A stretch of DNA of 64,000 nt from Alitta virens (lineage: Eukaryota > Annelida > Polychaeta > Phyllodocida > Nereididae). This document shows positions 24,045 to 34,775 of the stretch, one piece after another. Every line of letters starts with the position of its first letter. Position 1 is the stretch's first letter. Under the pieces are notes generated by a model. That model saw only the letters and a program-made list of their open reading frames with translations, was not told the origin of the DNA and did not search any database. The stretch lies in assembly GCA_932294295.1 (NCBI GenBank), contig OW028578.1:34913685-34977684 (forward strand), read 5' to 3'. The position numbers and the translations under genes were made by a program.

Positions 24045-27000
24045 TTAATAATACATTTTCTTCATGAATTTCTTAAATGAACCTATTTGTCTGATAGGCA
24101 ATGGTAAGAGCCTGTCAATGTTACCACACAGCATTGGATGCTGTTCAATTGTAACCCAAAATGCAAAAGGAACTCTTGTATGCTTATTTGGTAAATGACA
24201 CAGAATTTGTGGCATTCCATTCATCCATCTGATACGATTTATCTTTGCATAATAAGACTTCATAATTTGTCCCTTTTCTTCAGGATTTGTTTGTTCTACA
24301 AATGCATAGGACCATTCAGCATGTCCTTGTTCAATTCTTGGCGCGTCAATTTCTCTGTCAATTTCTCTGTAAGAATGTTTATCTTCTGAGATAACGTAAG
24401 CAAGAGGCAATGACTTTTCATTCTGCAAATTTACATCTGAAGGAATTTTCTCATTTTCAGTTTTATCTAGTGCTTTTCTAAGTTCTTCAATGGTATGCGC
24501 ATATTCACCGTTTGGTAATGCAATGGATCCCTTCTTCAGTCTGTTCAAATGATATGAACCTGTAAGTATTTCATTTCTGACTGTGGACAGTATGAATTCA
24601 TTCTGATTCACTATGTCATAAATGTACAAAATTCCAACATAATTGAATTTAATTTTGTCACTTTTGTACAATGCAGTAGACGTTGGACACAACAAATAGA
24701 TCAAATCACCCTTTTTCAGGTTTTTAAACCTATGACCATGTTTGGCTTCGTGCGCAATGCATTGATGCTGTTGTCCAGCATTATGTCGTTCCAAAACTAT
24801 ATCTGACACTATCTTAAATCTGTCCTTCATCAAGGCAACATAATCATCTTTTGTAGCGCAATACTGCTCAAATGGCCTTTCGGCAGCATCTAAAAGCGAT
24901 CTATCTTCATTTAAAAACACAAGGTACTGTGGGGAGTAATCCAATCCCATTACCTTACTTGTGTTATATGCTTTGCAAGCATAAGACAAAAGTTTGGGCC
25001 AAACTTCGTAATTGTGTCCCAATTTGGAAACTAAAAGGTTTGAAATGACTTGAACAAATCTTTCAGCTTTTGAGCTTTCGTGTCCACAGACTTGGACAAA
25101 ATGCAAATTCACATGCAACAATTTTGCCATAGTTTCCATCAAATTGTTCTTGAAACTAGTATCTTGATCACAAATAATAACCTTTGGGGTACGATAAGGC
25201 AAACACAAATGATTCACAATAGCTTCTGCAGTCTCTTGTGCAGTTCTAGTTTTCAGTGGAACAGCCACACAAAAGCGGGTGACTTCACACACCATGACTA
25301 ATGCATACCTGTAATCATCAACTGTCTTTGGCAAGACTTTGAAATCCATAAAAACACAATGAAAAGGTTTAAAACCATCCAAGGACCTTGGAGTCCATTC
25401 TCTATGTAAGTGAGCATTTCGCTCCAAAGCTATCTGATTACATGTCAAGCAAGTTCTAACGAAATTCAATACATGGGAATACAAATTCGGTGCATGAAAC
25501 AAAGATTTCAAACTAAGATATAACTTTGAGGTCTTCATGTGAAAACCACGATGTGACACATGATAGTGATTCAACACAGGAAGGATAAAATCCTTTGGAA
25601 GAGCTAAGGAAGCCTCAACTTCCTGTCCCTTCTTATCACAACTTCTCAAGTAAAACAAAATGTCATCTGCTAGTACATAATGTTCAGAAAGAGCTAATAT
25701 AGACCGTGACTTTGAATGATCACGTGGTAATGTGCCATGTTGCAAATACCTGTACAATGAACCAAAATAAGAGTCACTCTTTTGTGCTTTTGCTATTTCA
25801 TCTTTTGTATAAGGTAAAGTAACTTCCTTAAATTTTCCAAACACTGTATCTCTAAGTCCTATATCTATTTCTTTCTGTGAAGGCATTTTGGACAGTAAGG
25901 TCGGTTTAGGACCTGTTTCTGAAAACAAAGGCTCATTTGTCACTAGTGTTTTATCAGGATCATTAATTGTAGGCTTATCAGCTTCATTCGTTCCTTTTCC
26001 TTCACTAAAGTCATGAACGACATTTCTAATTGTTGGTTTTGGCACTGCAAGGTGGGAGGGAGGATTATGATCCTCGTGTCTAGAACTTTTTGCAACTGTC
26101 TCGTTCAGTCTTGAGCCAAGAACTGAGCCTTTTGGCACTAAAGGCTCATTACTGACTACTTTTTCTGTCTGGTCTGTAATTTCAGTCTGTTGGTCTGTTT
26201 TCGTAGCTGAGAGATTTGACTTTTTAGCAGCAATATCGGTCTGGGACTCATGCGTAGTTGGCAATCTAGAGTCATTATGCACAATTGTTTTCGAGGCACT
26301 TTGTTTGTCAAGTGTCTGAGGTCTTGTCTGTGACCTTGTTACAACTAAAGAGTGGTCCAATGTCACCGAGTCAAAAGGAAACGACTCTAGCAATTCTTTA
26401 TCATTAATTCCTATAGGTACTATAGAATTGTGATCTTCTGTATCCTCACTAGGATGTCTGCTCAGAAAATCTGCCATAGTGACGTCACAAGGTTTCACAT
26501 ATTTGATGCTAAACTGAAATGATGACAATTTCCAAAGTAACCTTTGCACTCTAGGAGTAGGTGGAGCATTCAGATTTTTCATGACATGCTCAAGGGCCTT
26601 GTGATCAGTCCTTACTAAAAAATATCTCCCTACAAGTAGTGTCTGAAATGCTACTAAACAACCATAAAGAGCAGTCATCTCTAATTCTAAAACTGAGTAA
26701 GTTAAAGTACTCAATCTTGACAGATTTTTGCTAAAATAAGCAATCAAATGTTCTGATCTTTCACCATTTTCATCTGTTTGCACTTGTCTCAGAACTGCAC
26801 CCATAGCTGTCCTAGAACAGTCAGTTTCTACTATAAAGTAGTCTTCTTCCTTCATTGAAGGAAAAGACAACGCTGGTGCTTCCCTTAACCTTTTCTTAAT
26901 TTCATTCCATGCTATATCATGTTCCCTTGTCCAATTAAATTCAGATCTTTTTCTAAGCAATCCAGTAAGTGGCACTGCAATTTGCTGATAACCTGCTATG

Positions 27001-28451
27001 AACTGTGATACATATTGGAGCATGCCTAAAACACGCTTCACATCCTTTTTATTGCGAGGGGGTCGCAGTTTATCAATATCATGTACTCTTGATTTCAACA
27101 CAGTCAACTTTGGGCCCTTTGGTGATTGTAAATCAATGAAATAACCTAAAAACTTGACACCAGTAACTGGAGCTATCTGAGCTTTCGACAACGATATTGT
27201 GAGGCCGTGTTTAGCTAAAATACCCAAAACAAGATCTATGGTCTCCAAATGATCTGACTCATTGGTATCAAATAACAGCAAGTCATCAAAATATGACAGC
27301 ACTCGGTTTTTGTAAACCTCACTTGGTAACTCTTGCAAGATGTAATGCACAATTTGATTGAAATAACTTCCTGATTGGCGATGCCCCTGTGGTAGACTTG
27401 AGAAGGTTACTGCAGGATAATTCTGACATACTGTCACTCCTACATACTGTTTCGAATCTTCAGTCAACTTAAGCGAAAAATAAGCTGATTTCAAATCTAA
27501 TACAGTCACATATGTGTTCCTATTCCTTCCAAATGCCTCACAAAATGACTTGATAGTGTGAGTAGACTTATTAACATTTCTAAACATTTGATTTGCCCTT
27601 CTCAAATCTGCAACTATACGTGGAGCATGCTGTGGTGACCTACGAACTAAAAATAGACTTGATGTATGAGTAGCAAGACCCTTTTGAAAAACTCCCATTT
27701 GGATCAATTTGTTCACTTCTGATGTAACAAATTCCTTATCTTTAGGAGAATGAATGTAAGGCTTTGAACTAAAACCTTCTTGTGGGTCAGGAAAATCGGG
27801 TTGTAATCGGACTTTGTAGCGATGAACCTTTCCTATGTTGTCATGTATAGCTAATGCACTTTTATTCCTTTCAAGGATTCGATATAACTCTTCTCTTCCT
27901 TCGACTGATAATTTTGACTCATCTAGTTTAATTTGCTGCTTTATTATATCACTATCTGGAGTAATCAGTCTTGGATCATCATTGTTCAAATAAGGATACA
28001 GAGATTTCTTGTATCGAAATAACTCATCTGAGGTCATACTCAATTGATCTACAGTATCTTTTTGAACTTTTGGAATAGCTTCTGGCCCCAAGTCTACTAT
28101 AGGAAATGCTTGTTCTGTCCCAGTCTCATAATTTTCCAGTTTTCTCAGGCAATCTTTAGGAGTTATTTGTCCAATAACTGTCCTAGAATTCAATACTATA
28201 GATTCACGAAATGGATTTCTCAATAACAATGCTGTCCTACCATGCTTAAAACAGTACAGACTATTCACAGCTGATAATTTCTGATATTTGTGTCTCAATG
28301 TAACTATATAATTCTGATCTCTGCATTTCCAAGGCAAAGGAGATACCACCTTAATCATTTTTGTTTCATCAGGCTTCAGACAAACAGTTCTCAGTATGCT
28401 TACTGGCAAGACATTTCTGCTAATTTTCAATATATTTCTTTCTAGATCCAT
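24045..28451 (-). CDS. pol polyprotein: reverse transcriptase, RNase H, integrase
   Basis: An uninterrupted 1,468-residue frame. The reverse transcriptase has its first catalytic Asp at D319 (VLDLKSAY), the SLPQGHRQSGSYF block at about 352-364 and the YFDD box at 387-390. RNase H follows, with D544 (VETDCS) and D616 (RTDHKALEHV). A Ser/Thr/Gln-rich linker runs from about 670 to 860. Integrase has a zinc-binding region (HVSHRGFH near 964-971, C1001/C1004), then the core triad D1036 (FMDF), D1095 (CDQDTSF) and E1130 (SSKAERF). A C-terminal region ends in a 'YHLNRLKKG' motif like that after the GPY/F module. The ATG overlaps the protease stop by 10 nt in the -1 frame. The pol frame is open for only 8 codons upstream of this ATG, so translation would need a frameshift in a short window or re-initiation. 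It copies the element RNA to DNA and inserts it. All visible catalytic residues are present. Confidence 0.95.
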   Translation of the reverse strand: MDLERNILKISRNVLPVSILRTVCLKPDETKMIKVVSPLPWKCRDQNYIVTLRHKYQKLSAVNSLYCFKHGRTALLLRNPFRESIVLNSRTVIGQITPKDCLRKLENYETGTEQAFPIVDLGPEAIPKVQKDTVDQLSMTSDELFRYKKSLYPYLNNDDPRLITPDSDIIKQQIKLDESKLSVEGREELYRILERNKSALAIHDNIGKVHRYKVRLQPDFPDPQEGFSSKPYIHSPKDKEFVTSEVNKLIQMGVFQKGLATHTSSLFLVRRSPQHAPRIVADLRRANQMFRNVNKSTHTIKSFCEAFGRNRNTYVTVLDLKSAYFSLKLTEDSKQYVGVTVCQNYPAVTFSSLPQGHRQSGSYFNQIVHYILQELPSEVYKNRVLSYFDDLLLFDTNESDHLETIDLVLGILAKHGLTISLSKAQIAPVTGVKFLGYFIDLQSPKGPKLTVLKSRVHDIDKLRPPRNKKDVKRVLGMLQYVSQFIAGYQQIAVPLTGLLRKRSEFNWTREHDIAWNEIKKRLREAPALSFPSMKEEDYFIVETDCSRTAMGAVLRQVQTDENGERSEHLIAYFSKNLSRLSTLTYSVLELEMTALYGCLVAFQTLLVGRYFLVRTDHKALEHVMKNLNAPPTPRVQRLLWKLSSFQFSIKYVKPCDVTMADFLSRHPSEDTEDHNSIVPIGINDKELLESFPFDSVTLDHSLVVTRSQTRPQTLDKQSASKTIVHNDSRLPTTHESQTDIAAKKSNLSATKTDQQTEITDQTEKVVSNEPLVPKGSVLGSRLNETVAKSSRHEDHNPPSHLAVPKPTIRNVVHDFSEGKGTNEADKPTINDPDKTLVTNEPLFSETGPKPTLLSKMPSQKEIDIGLRDTVFGKFKEVTLPYTKDEIAKAQKSDSYFGSLYRYLQHGTLPRDHSKSRSILALSEHYVLADDILFYLRSCDKKGQEVEASLALPKDFILPVLNHYHVSHRGFHMKTSKLYLSLKSLFHAPNLYSHVLNFVRTCLTCNQIALERNAHLHREWTPRSLDGFKPFHCVFMDFKVLPKTVDDYRYALVMVCEVTRFCVAVPLKTRTAQETAEAIVNHLCLPYRTPKVIICDQDTSFKNNLMETMAKLLHVNLHFVQVCGHESSKAERFVQVISNLLVSKLGHNYEVWPKLLSYACKAYNTSKVMGLDYSPQYLVFLNEDRSLLDAAERPFEQYCATKDDYVALMKDRFKIVSDIVLERHNAGQQHQCIAHEAKHGHRFKNLKKGDLIYLLCPTSTALYKSDKIKFNYVGILYIYDIVNQNEFILSTVRNEILTGSYHLNRLKKGSIALPNGEYAHTIEELRKALDKTENEKIPSDVNLQNEKSLPLAYVISEDKHSYREIDREIDAPRIEQGHAEWSYAFVEQTNPEEKGQIMKSYYAKINRIRWMNGMPQILCHLPNKHTRVPFAFWVTIEQHPMLCGNIDRLLPLPIRQIGSFKKFMKKMYY

Positions 28452-28848
28452 AGTACACTTGTACTTTGGGTGTCAATACCCACAATGATTGCGAAGTTTG
28501 ACAGATTAGGCACAATATACAATCTAACTGTCAACATAATATCGCCCAGATAAACATCAGGCTCAATGTAAGATACTGAAGCACAATGTGAACCATTACC
28601 TACCACAAATTTCACAGGTTCTGTAAGACCTAATACCGGTAGTGACCTTAAATAAACACTCTGCTGTACCAGTGACTCTGCTATAAGAGTTTTAGTACTT
28701 CCAGTATCTATCAAAGCTGGTAATTTCTCTCTGGTTGGAAAGACAAAAGTACACATATTTCTATGATCTAGCTGTATTTCGGATGTCATAGATGAGAACG
28801 CAAACTCAGAAGGCACGACCTTTGCATGGTCAAGGCCGCGCCAATCTA
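28442..28848 (-). CDS. retropepsin-like aspartic protease (pro)
   Basis: A frame of about 130 codons open from the end of gag. It carries the retropepsin active-site motif LIDTGST about 30 residues in (28705 region), a flap-like VVGNGS segment and the 'IIVGIDT' block that forms the second hydrophobic-hydrophobic-Gly motif. It lies in the -1 frame relative to gag, which ends 28848-28846, and has no ATG of its own near its start. It is therefore most likely made as a gag-pro fusion by -1 frameshifting. A run of five T lies exactly at the gag stop but does not form a canonical X-XXY-YYZ heptamer. Its role would be to cleave gag and pol during particle maturation. Confidence 0.85.
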
Positions 28849-30411
28849 AAAAGGCTGTGGGGAGTTTCTTGAGGCTGTATAGTTATTCTGATTACCACGA
28901 GTGGTATTCGAATAGCCTCCCCTGTTGTTATTTCCTCTATACTGAGGAAATCTCTGTCTCTGAGAGTTAAAACCTCTATTTCCATAATAACCTCTGTTTG
29001 ACTGCTGATTGTAGCTACCTCTGGAAGAAAAACCAGAATTATAGTCATTACGGTACCTTGTATTGTTGTTGTTGTACTGGTTGTACTGACGAGGTCCCTG
29101 CCATGTTCTTCTGTAGTTCTGATTACCTCTGTGGTAATATTCATTTCGTCTAGGAGGGATGATATAGCGATCTCTCGACCTGGAGTCATCTCGATATCGC
29201 CTCGGACTTCTGTCTTCACCATTTCCGTATGATCTGCTTCTTTCGGATGAAGATGGCCTGGATCTTCTAGTCTCTTCAGATTCTGTTTTCTTGGTTTCCA
29301 CCGTAGTCGATGTCGGAAGAGCCGGCTGGCTCATTGTCTGGACTTTATTCTGCAAATCTTGAACAACAAGTGCTAAAGAAGTCATATCTTCAAGGCAATC
29401 ATGCGCCATAAAGGTAACTTGTTTTGCAATGACATTCGGATTCAATTCAAGAAATTTCTGAGCTTTATCTACAAGGTCATCTAAACCTGTAAAATTGTGT
29501 AATAATAAGCCTGACCGCATAGCGTCAGGAAGACCATTCACAAAATAATCACGAATTTGTTCGTCATTCTGCTCTACTCTATCTGCAAGTTCACGAATGT
29601 TTGCCAAATATTTATCCATTGAAATACCTGGAGTGTACTTCATTTGTGACAAAGCACGAATTACTGCTTCACGGCTTTTGTACAATGAATATTGACTCAG
29701 AAATGCCTTTTCTAGAGCATTTAAATCTACGAACACTCTATTTTTGATCCATTCTCTTGGCAAATCAGTCAAAGTCAAGGTAAATCTTTCTAGAGCTTCA
29801 GCGTCATTTAGACCATGTACTCGTACGTAATCTCTATATTTCTGAAAATGATGTCTAGCATTTTCAGTAGGCAAACCTGCAAATACGGATGGCAAAAGTT
29901 CAGAGAACTTAAGCCTTCTGGCTCCATCCGCTGCAGCCATTGGAAGCCCTTGTCCGTCTCCTGGAAGTCCTGGAGGTCCTGGAGGTGCTGGAGGTGGCTG
30001 ATCTGGTGCTACAGGAGGTGGTGGGTGTAAATTTCCTACGTCTTCATTGTCATTTCCGCCATCGCCATCTTCTTCAGGAGCACCCAAGTCAGGAATGTTC
30101 ACATATGCTACATTAGTATCTATGTCATGAGTTGGCAATTGAGCCTCTAATAAGTCAAGTAAGGCTTGCAAATCTTGATGATCATGAGCTAAAGGATCAG
30201 GGATTAATTGCAAAACCCTGGTAACTGGTAAATTTGCATTGTTATCTAAAGGTCTGAGATTTCGATAGCGATTGTAATATTGTCGCAATTCAGCTTCAGT
30301 AGCATTTTGTAATTGGTCTACTAATTCATCAGAAACTCTCTGAGCATCTCTTAAGATAGTAATTTCGGTTGCTAATGTTTACAAGAATGTACCAAAAGCT
30401 CTGAGCGGCAT
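28846..30411 (-). CDS. gag structural protein, interrupted near its start
   Basis: The continuous frame runs from 30378 to the TAG at 28848. The only upstream in-frame ATG (30411-30409) is followed after ten codons by TAA (30381-30379). As it stands the copy would need read-through or initiation further in: the first later Met is at 29940, beyond a Pro/Gly-rich segment. Within the frame are a coiled, acidic N-terminal part, a proline-rich linker (PPPPVAPDQPPPAPPGPPG), and a capsid-like retrotransposon-gag domain with FSELLPSVFAG and the 'GISMDKYLANIRELADRVEQ' block. The tail is rich in Arg, Gly, Asn, Tyr and Gln (RGG/YGN repeats). No CCHC zinc knuckle is present; the RGG tail probably does the RNA binding. 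Confidence 0.85.
30379..30381 (-). other. in-frame TAA in gag leader
   Basis: On the minus strand this TAA lies in frame with both the upstream ATG at 30411 and the long gag frame. It separates them by a single codon. It is either a point mutation of this copy or a programmed read-through site. Confidence 0.75.
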
Positions 30412-30546
30412 AGTCTACTCTAAATGAACATTCCACTTATGACCTGGCACTCCCAACGTTTGATGACAAAAGAACAGAAAGAAAAGGTATTAGATTAGTG
30501 CAACTGCCTATGTACATTTCGTGACACATCCGGACGAATGTACCCG

Positions 30547-30566
30547 GATGCCCCGGTTCTCCACCA
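30547..30566 (-). promoter_or_regulatory. tRNA primer binding site
   Basis: Immediately inside the 5' LTR the minus strand starts TGGTGGAGAACC. Its complement is a perfect-looking tRNA 3' end: CCA, discriminator A, a 7-nt acceptor strand, a 5-nt T-stem strand with C61 in place and the GATG of a T loop. This gives 20 nt of match. The implied tRNA begins GGAGAAC; I could not assign its amino acid. Confidence 0.85.
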
Positions 30567-31017
30567 TGCGACGGGATCGGTTCCTCTGATTGAAGACTCG
30601 ACAATCATTGTTAAATTAAAATGTTTTATTATCATTAAATAATTATATCTTAATATTGTCAAATAATATAGTCACGAAACGCAACATAGCAGTGCACAAC
30701 AGTTCTCAGTATTAATGAATCTTATGAAATAACAATTGAGTAAACATACCTTTTATCTCTTTTGACATTTGAGAGATATTCTAAGTCACATCTTATACCA
30801 GTCTGCACAACACTTCTGCTTACAAGTCTGCTGGTGGCCACTGTCTGGCCTGCCTATTCTATTTACACACTATTAAGGCCTCATGACACACTGGCCTGCA
30901 TCAAGTCACATGCTTAGCTGTAATTTCTATTCATAACCATTACATCAGAAAGCAGTAACTATAGCCATCACTAAACATAGTATCATAACACAAATGCTAA
31001 AGATAGACATTATGACA
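30567..31017 (-). repeat. 5' LTR
   Basis: 451 bp, apparently identical to 21533-21983, and followed on the right by CTTG, the target duplication. It contains the element's promoter by position; no clear TATA box was picked out. Confidence 0.95.
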
Positions 31018-31021
31018 CTTG

Positions 31022-34000
31022 GTTGGTTCAGGTTAAGAAGACCTTTTAGGATATATTTTCTTGTCTGCATTGAAATCACTTGTGACTGCAATACAATCCT
31101 TAAGTTTGTAATGACGCCCTTAAATGTAGAATTTATGTCAAGACCTTGGACTGTTTTTAACAATGGAGCATTGGACATCACATTTTCGAGTTGATTTTTG
31201 GTTTATTTAGTAGACTTGACTTTATATTTATATTTAAAATCAACAAATGGTACCTAATTTCGTAAAGCAAAAATTAACCCTCAAATATTTAGAATGCTGG
31301 ATTTGAAAATCCCATTAAATTAAAAGCATGTGAATTAAGGTACTTAAAGTCTATGCTTCATTTGAGATTTTGGAATTGATCCTTAAATATAGTTTGATAG
31401 CAAAACAACTTTGATCCTCTAAAATAAATGATATGCAATGTATATAATAAATAAATAAATATTCTTTATTAAATTGTAACTATACAGTTAAATTGCTACC
31501 AAGTACACAAATGGAAAATCGATGATCAAATACATATGAAATACATGTGATATAATGCAATGCACTGATCATTACGTCTGCCTCTGGCTGCTAACCATAT
31601 AAGCTGATTGAGCTTCAGACCCAACTAAGCATTGGGACAATAAAAAATATCATATTTATTATTTTATATAAGTCACTTGAATCTATCTTTAACAAAAGTT
31701 TTTGTGTGAGATTTTGCAGAAATGTTGCCCACACTTAAAGCTCAATAATAACATTTTAAACCCTGCCTATGTTTCTTTTATGTTCAATAACTGGCATCAT
31801 ATGAACAATTTCTGTCACCTAAGACCTGTCAAACAATCCTGTAATATATTGCCAATAGTTCACATGTGTGTCACGTGGTATTGTGCATGGGTGACCAGAA
31901 ATTCCATGGCATTGCATTGAGCTGTAATTATGATATAATTTATGTATTTTTAGTGGTGATGTGAAACATAATTTAAAGCCGTTTGATATCTTCATGGCAA
32001 GATGACATAGCCTATTTTAGTCTGTTGTAAATAAGCATGTGTGCCATGAATGTAGTTATATATTTTTGCCTGGTTGTTAAGGCATTGGCCAGTTAATTTA
32101 AGGTAATGGGTTCGAGTCCCAGTCATTTCACGAAGGAACTGAAGCGTGACATGATATTCTTTCGATTTGAAAAATATATCAGAAGATATAATTAGATTAA
32201 AAAAAACTTCTTTTATAGGCATGCACTGTTATAGCATTAACAATGTTCAAGAGACTTCTTATATTACGGTCCCTTGCAATTTGAGTTTCTAAGTGTGATA
32301 TTTTTTTGTTCTTTAGTGTATATAAGCTTATTGAACACTTTATTAACACATGAATTGTAGGTTACTTGGCATATCTGTGCAGTTTTTACCTGGTCTAATA
32401 TACCACTGCTTCTAATATAAATATAATTATCAATTGTATCATATTATACCAAGACTCTAACTTCTGAGGTTGAATAGGTCATGTGCATTTTAATCCATAT
32501 CAAAAGTTCAGTTACAAAGATGCCACTTATTTATTTATTTATAAAACACGTTTGTACATGTAAAAACAGGGTGAAAAGTTCAGACAATAAAATTCCTTTT
32601 GCAACATAGCCCTGTTATACCATTAAATGCACAATAGTGTTAAAAACAAAAACAATAAATTACAAGCTAATTTACAGCACCCATGTACAAACATTTGGCT
32701 TTACTCTTAAAATAATCATTGTCATAATTTTTCAAAAATGGATGTGTTGCATGTCTTTAAAACTGGACGAAAACTGTATCCACAAATAACTCTAGCCTAA
32801 GAGAGTAATTAAATGTGAACGAAGGTTTGCATTTCATGGCAAAAAAAAAAAAAAATCTTGACAGTTATCACAGTGAAGTCTATTTCGAATATTTAACACA
32901 TTTTGGACGTAACAGGTCATTAATTATATGAAGTCATATGTCAATCTAGCAGAGATGATACATTTAAATTGTTATGGCAAGGTGGACAGTTCTATACAGT
33001 CAATATAACTATTAATTTAATATAAATCAGTTGTTAAGGTTAAGTTTTAGAACATTTTTTCCAGTATAGCATGGTTTTCAGAAACTGTCACAAGAGTTTC
33101 ATTCATTTGATGAATAATGTATCTTGTCATAATACATGACTCTGGAGCACTATTCATGTCATTTAAGCATTTAAGCATAACTTATATCTCCAAAGGGATG
33201 ACCTTGGATGCAGTCGTGTGAATTCTCTCATTGTCTGGCATTTATCAAGTGTACAGTTGCACAATATGGTCTGAACAATAAGGTCTGAACCACCTATAAC
33301 ATTATTACCACTCTAACATAAAGTGAAGTATCAATTTTAACATATTTGGGTGTGGTAGGCTAAAAATCCATTGACTTTGTTATGTCCCTGAATCTTTCAG
33401 TGATCAGAATGTGTATTTCTGTGTACGACAAATCATGAAGGAGTGTGAGCAGCAGTGTAAAATGTTGGATGATTGCAGGACTTCCCATACTATATGAGAA
33501 TTGGCAGATTTGAGGGATGGACTGTTTGATTCAATTCTGACTAGAAATGAGACTATTGAACTATTAAATACTCTTTGCTTACAATGATTCAATTAATTTA
33601 TTCGATTTGTAAATTTTTAAATGTAATATGATTATATGACTCAAACTTTGTACCAATGGTGTATGAATAAAGATTATATATATATCAGTAGGCTCATTAC
33701 CATCAGGTTCGAGTGTGGAACATCTTGTATATTGTATTTGGTAAAACGCTTAGTAGATTGGAGTGTTCTTTTTTTTGTATTTTTATTGTAGTTGATGATA
33801 TTGTGTTATCATTTCATTCACATATTAATCGACTTTTGAAAATTCAAATATTAATCGACTCTTGGAGAATGGTGTACTTCGCTTAAACCAGAAATTTTTT
33901 ATAAGCATGCTTGTTTCAATCAGGCTCAACTGAGTAGGTGTCGTATATTGTGTTTCCTATACAGGGCTTTCAATAGATTGGTATACCCGGTGTGTCTTCT

Positions 34001-34080
34001 TGCAGTTCAATCATAAGCATAAAGTATATTATACTATAATGCGTCATTAGAAAGATCCAGTGGATGCAGACCTCTCGCAA
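31022..34080. other. gene-free stretch with repeat fragments
   Basis: No gene is seen. At 31440-31640 an AATAAAT-rich edge plus a SINE B tail fragment (atcattacgtctgcctctgg) suggests nested element ends. At 32070-32130 a tRNA-like piece with a good B box (gggttcgagtccc) looks like a SINE head remnant. The rest is AT-rich without structure I can name. Confidence 0.55.
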
Positions 34081-34084
34081 GGGG

Positions 34085-34268
34085 CGGGGGCCTAGCTCAG
34101 AGGTAGCGCTCTGGGCTTCCAACCGCTGGGTCCAGGGTTCGATTCCCGGTCGAGCCTAAGTTGGATGGCTGTTCCATCCTTCGTCTCATTGCCATGGTCT
34201 CTGCCTGTCCTAATTAGCCCAACTGGTGTAGAAATACAGGACGTAAAGCTCTAATCACTCATCCACCC
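34085..34268 (+). mobile_element. tRNA-derived SINE family A, copy 2 (best head)
   Basis: The head resembles a tRNA with a Gly-TCC-like anticodon loop (cttccaa). The A box is tagctcagaggtagcg and the B box ggttcgattcc. The body then has 'cattgccatggtctctgcct' and 'gaaatacaggacg', with a CATCCACCC tail. It is not a functional tRNA: the acceptor strands do not pair fully and unrelated body follows directly. Confidence 0.87.
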
Positions 34269-34269
34269 A

Positions 34270-34775
34270 GACCTCACCGCAAAGCTCACCTTAGAAAGAG
34301 CTAGACGCGACAGTGTGACTGTATATGGATCAAATATCTTCACTGTCTTTCTATTTGCCACAGGATTAGCCAACAAAAATCTCACAATCATATTCAAATG
34401 CACAAAAGGAACAGCTCCAAAATGCTCGCAAGATCTCATTCAGGCAAAAACTGTGCAAAGAGAAGGTCTAAGATCTCAAGCCTCCAACAGCACTGATCTC
34501 TAAGTCCCTCATGTTAAACACTTGATATTTCAGCAGGGTCACTTTAAGTCAGAGGACCTGAATTGCACAATATACCTGAAGAAATGAGAACATCTAAAAC
34601 TAATTGCACAATATACCTGAAGAAATGAGAACATCTAAAACTGAATTGCACAATATACCTGAAGAAATTAGAACATCTAAAACTGAACAGTCTTTTAAAA
34701 CTGCAGTAAAATCATATCAATTTAAAAAACTTTTGGTTGGGATTCAGACAAGATAAAATTTTCATTAGCTTGTGC
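34270..34775 (+). pseudogene. LINE reverse-transcriptase tail fragment
   Basis: From about 34644 to 34757 one frame reads through a typical C-terminal tail of non-LTR retrotransposon ORF2 (IPEEIRTSK ... SFKTAVKSYQFKKLL) and ends in TAA. Proteins of this family often end with an 'LP..IR....SFK..LK..LF' pattern. The preceding part (34280-34500) has a 62-codon frame not clearly related. No upstream RT domain is present, so it is 5'-truncated, as usual for LINE copies. Confidence 0.5.
34559..34683 (+). repeat. three tandem 42-bp units in the LINE tail
   Basis: Units at 34559-34600, 34601-34641 (one base short) and 34642-34683 carry the same tgaattgcacaatatacctg core. The third unit is in frame with the LINE tail. 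The first two read atgagaac where the third has attagaac. A local triplication after insertion is the simplest reading. Confidence 0.9.

Larger units (their letters stand above)
21533..31017 (-). mobile_element. full-length Ty3/gypsy-type LTR retrotransposon
   Basis: A 9,485-bp element bounded by two 451-bp LTRs that begin TG and end CA and look identical on reading. It is flanked by a 4-bp direct repeat CTTG (21529-21532 and 31018-31021). On the minus strand the order is LTR, tRNA primer site, gag, protease, pol (RT, RNase H, integrase), 2.06 kb without genes, LTR. That domain order is diagnostic of Ty3/gypsy (Metaviridae-type) elements. Matching LTRs mean the insertion is recent. Odd points: gag has a nonsense codon near its start, there is no polypurine tract directly before the 3' LTR, and gag, pro and pol use three successive -1 frames. 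No envelope gene is visible. Confidence 0.97.

Noticed and set aside
30945..31181. A 78-codon frame shared by both LTR regions (also at 21911-22105)
   Set aside because: It runs from the LTR into unrelated flanking DNA. The shared part is just the identical LTR sequence.
34085..34155. A functional tRNA gene (Gly-TCC-like)
   Set aside because: The head has A and B boxes, but the acceptor strands do not pair along seven bases. The same head is joined to the same 110-bp body at four places, so it is a SINE.
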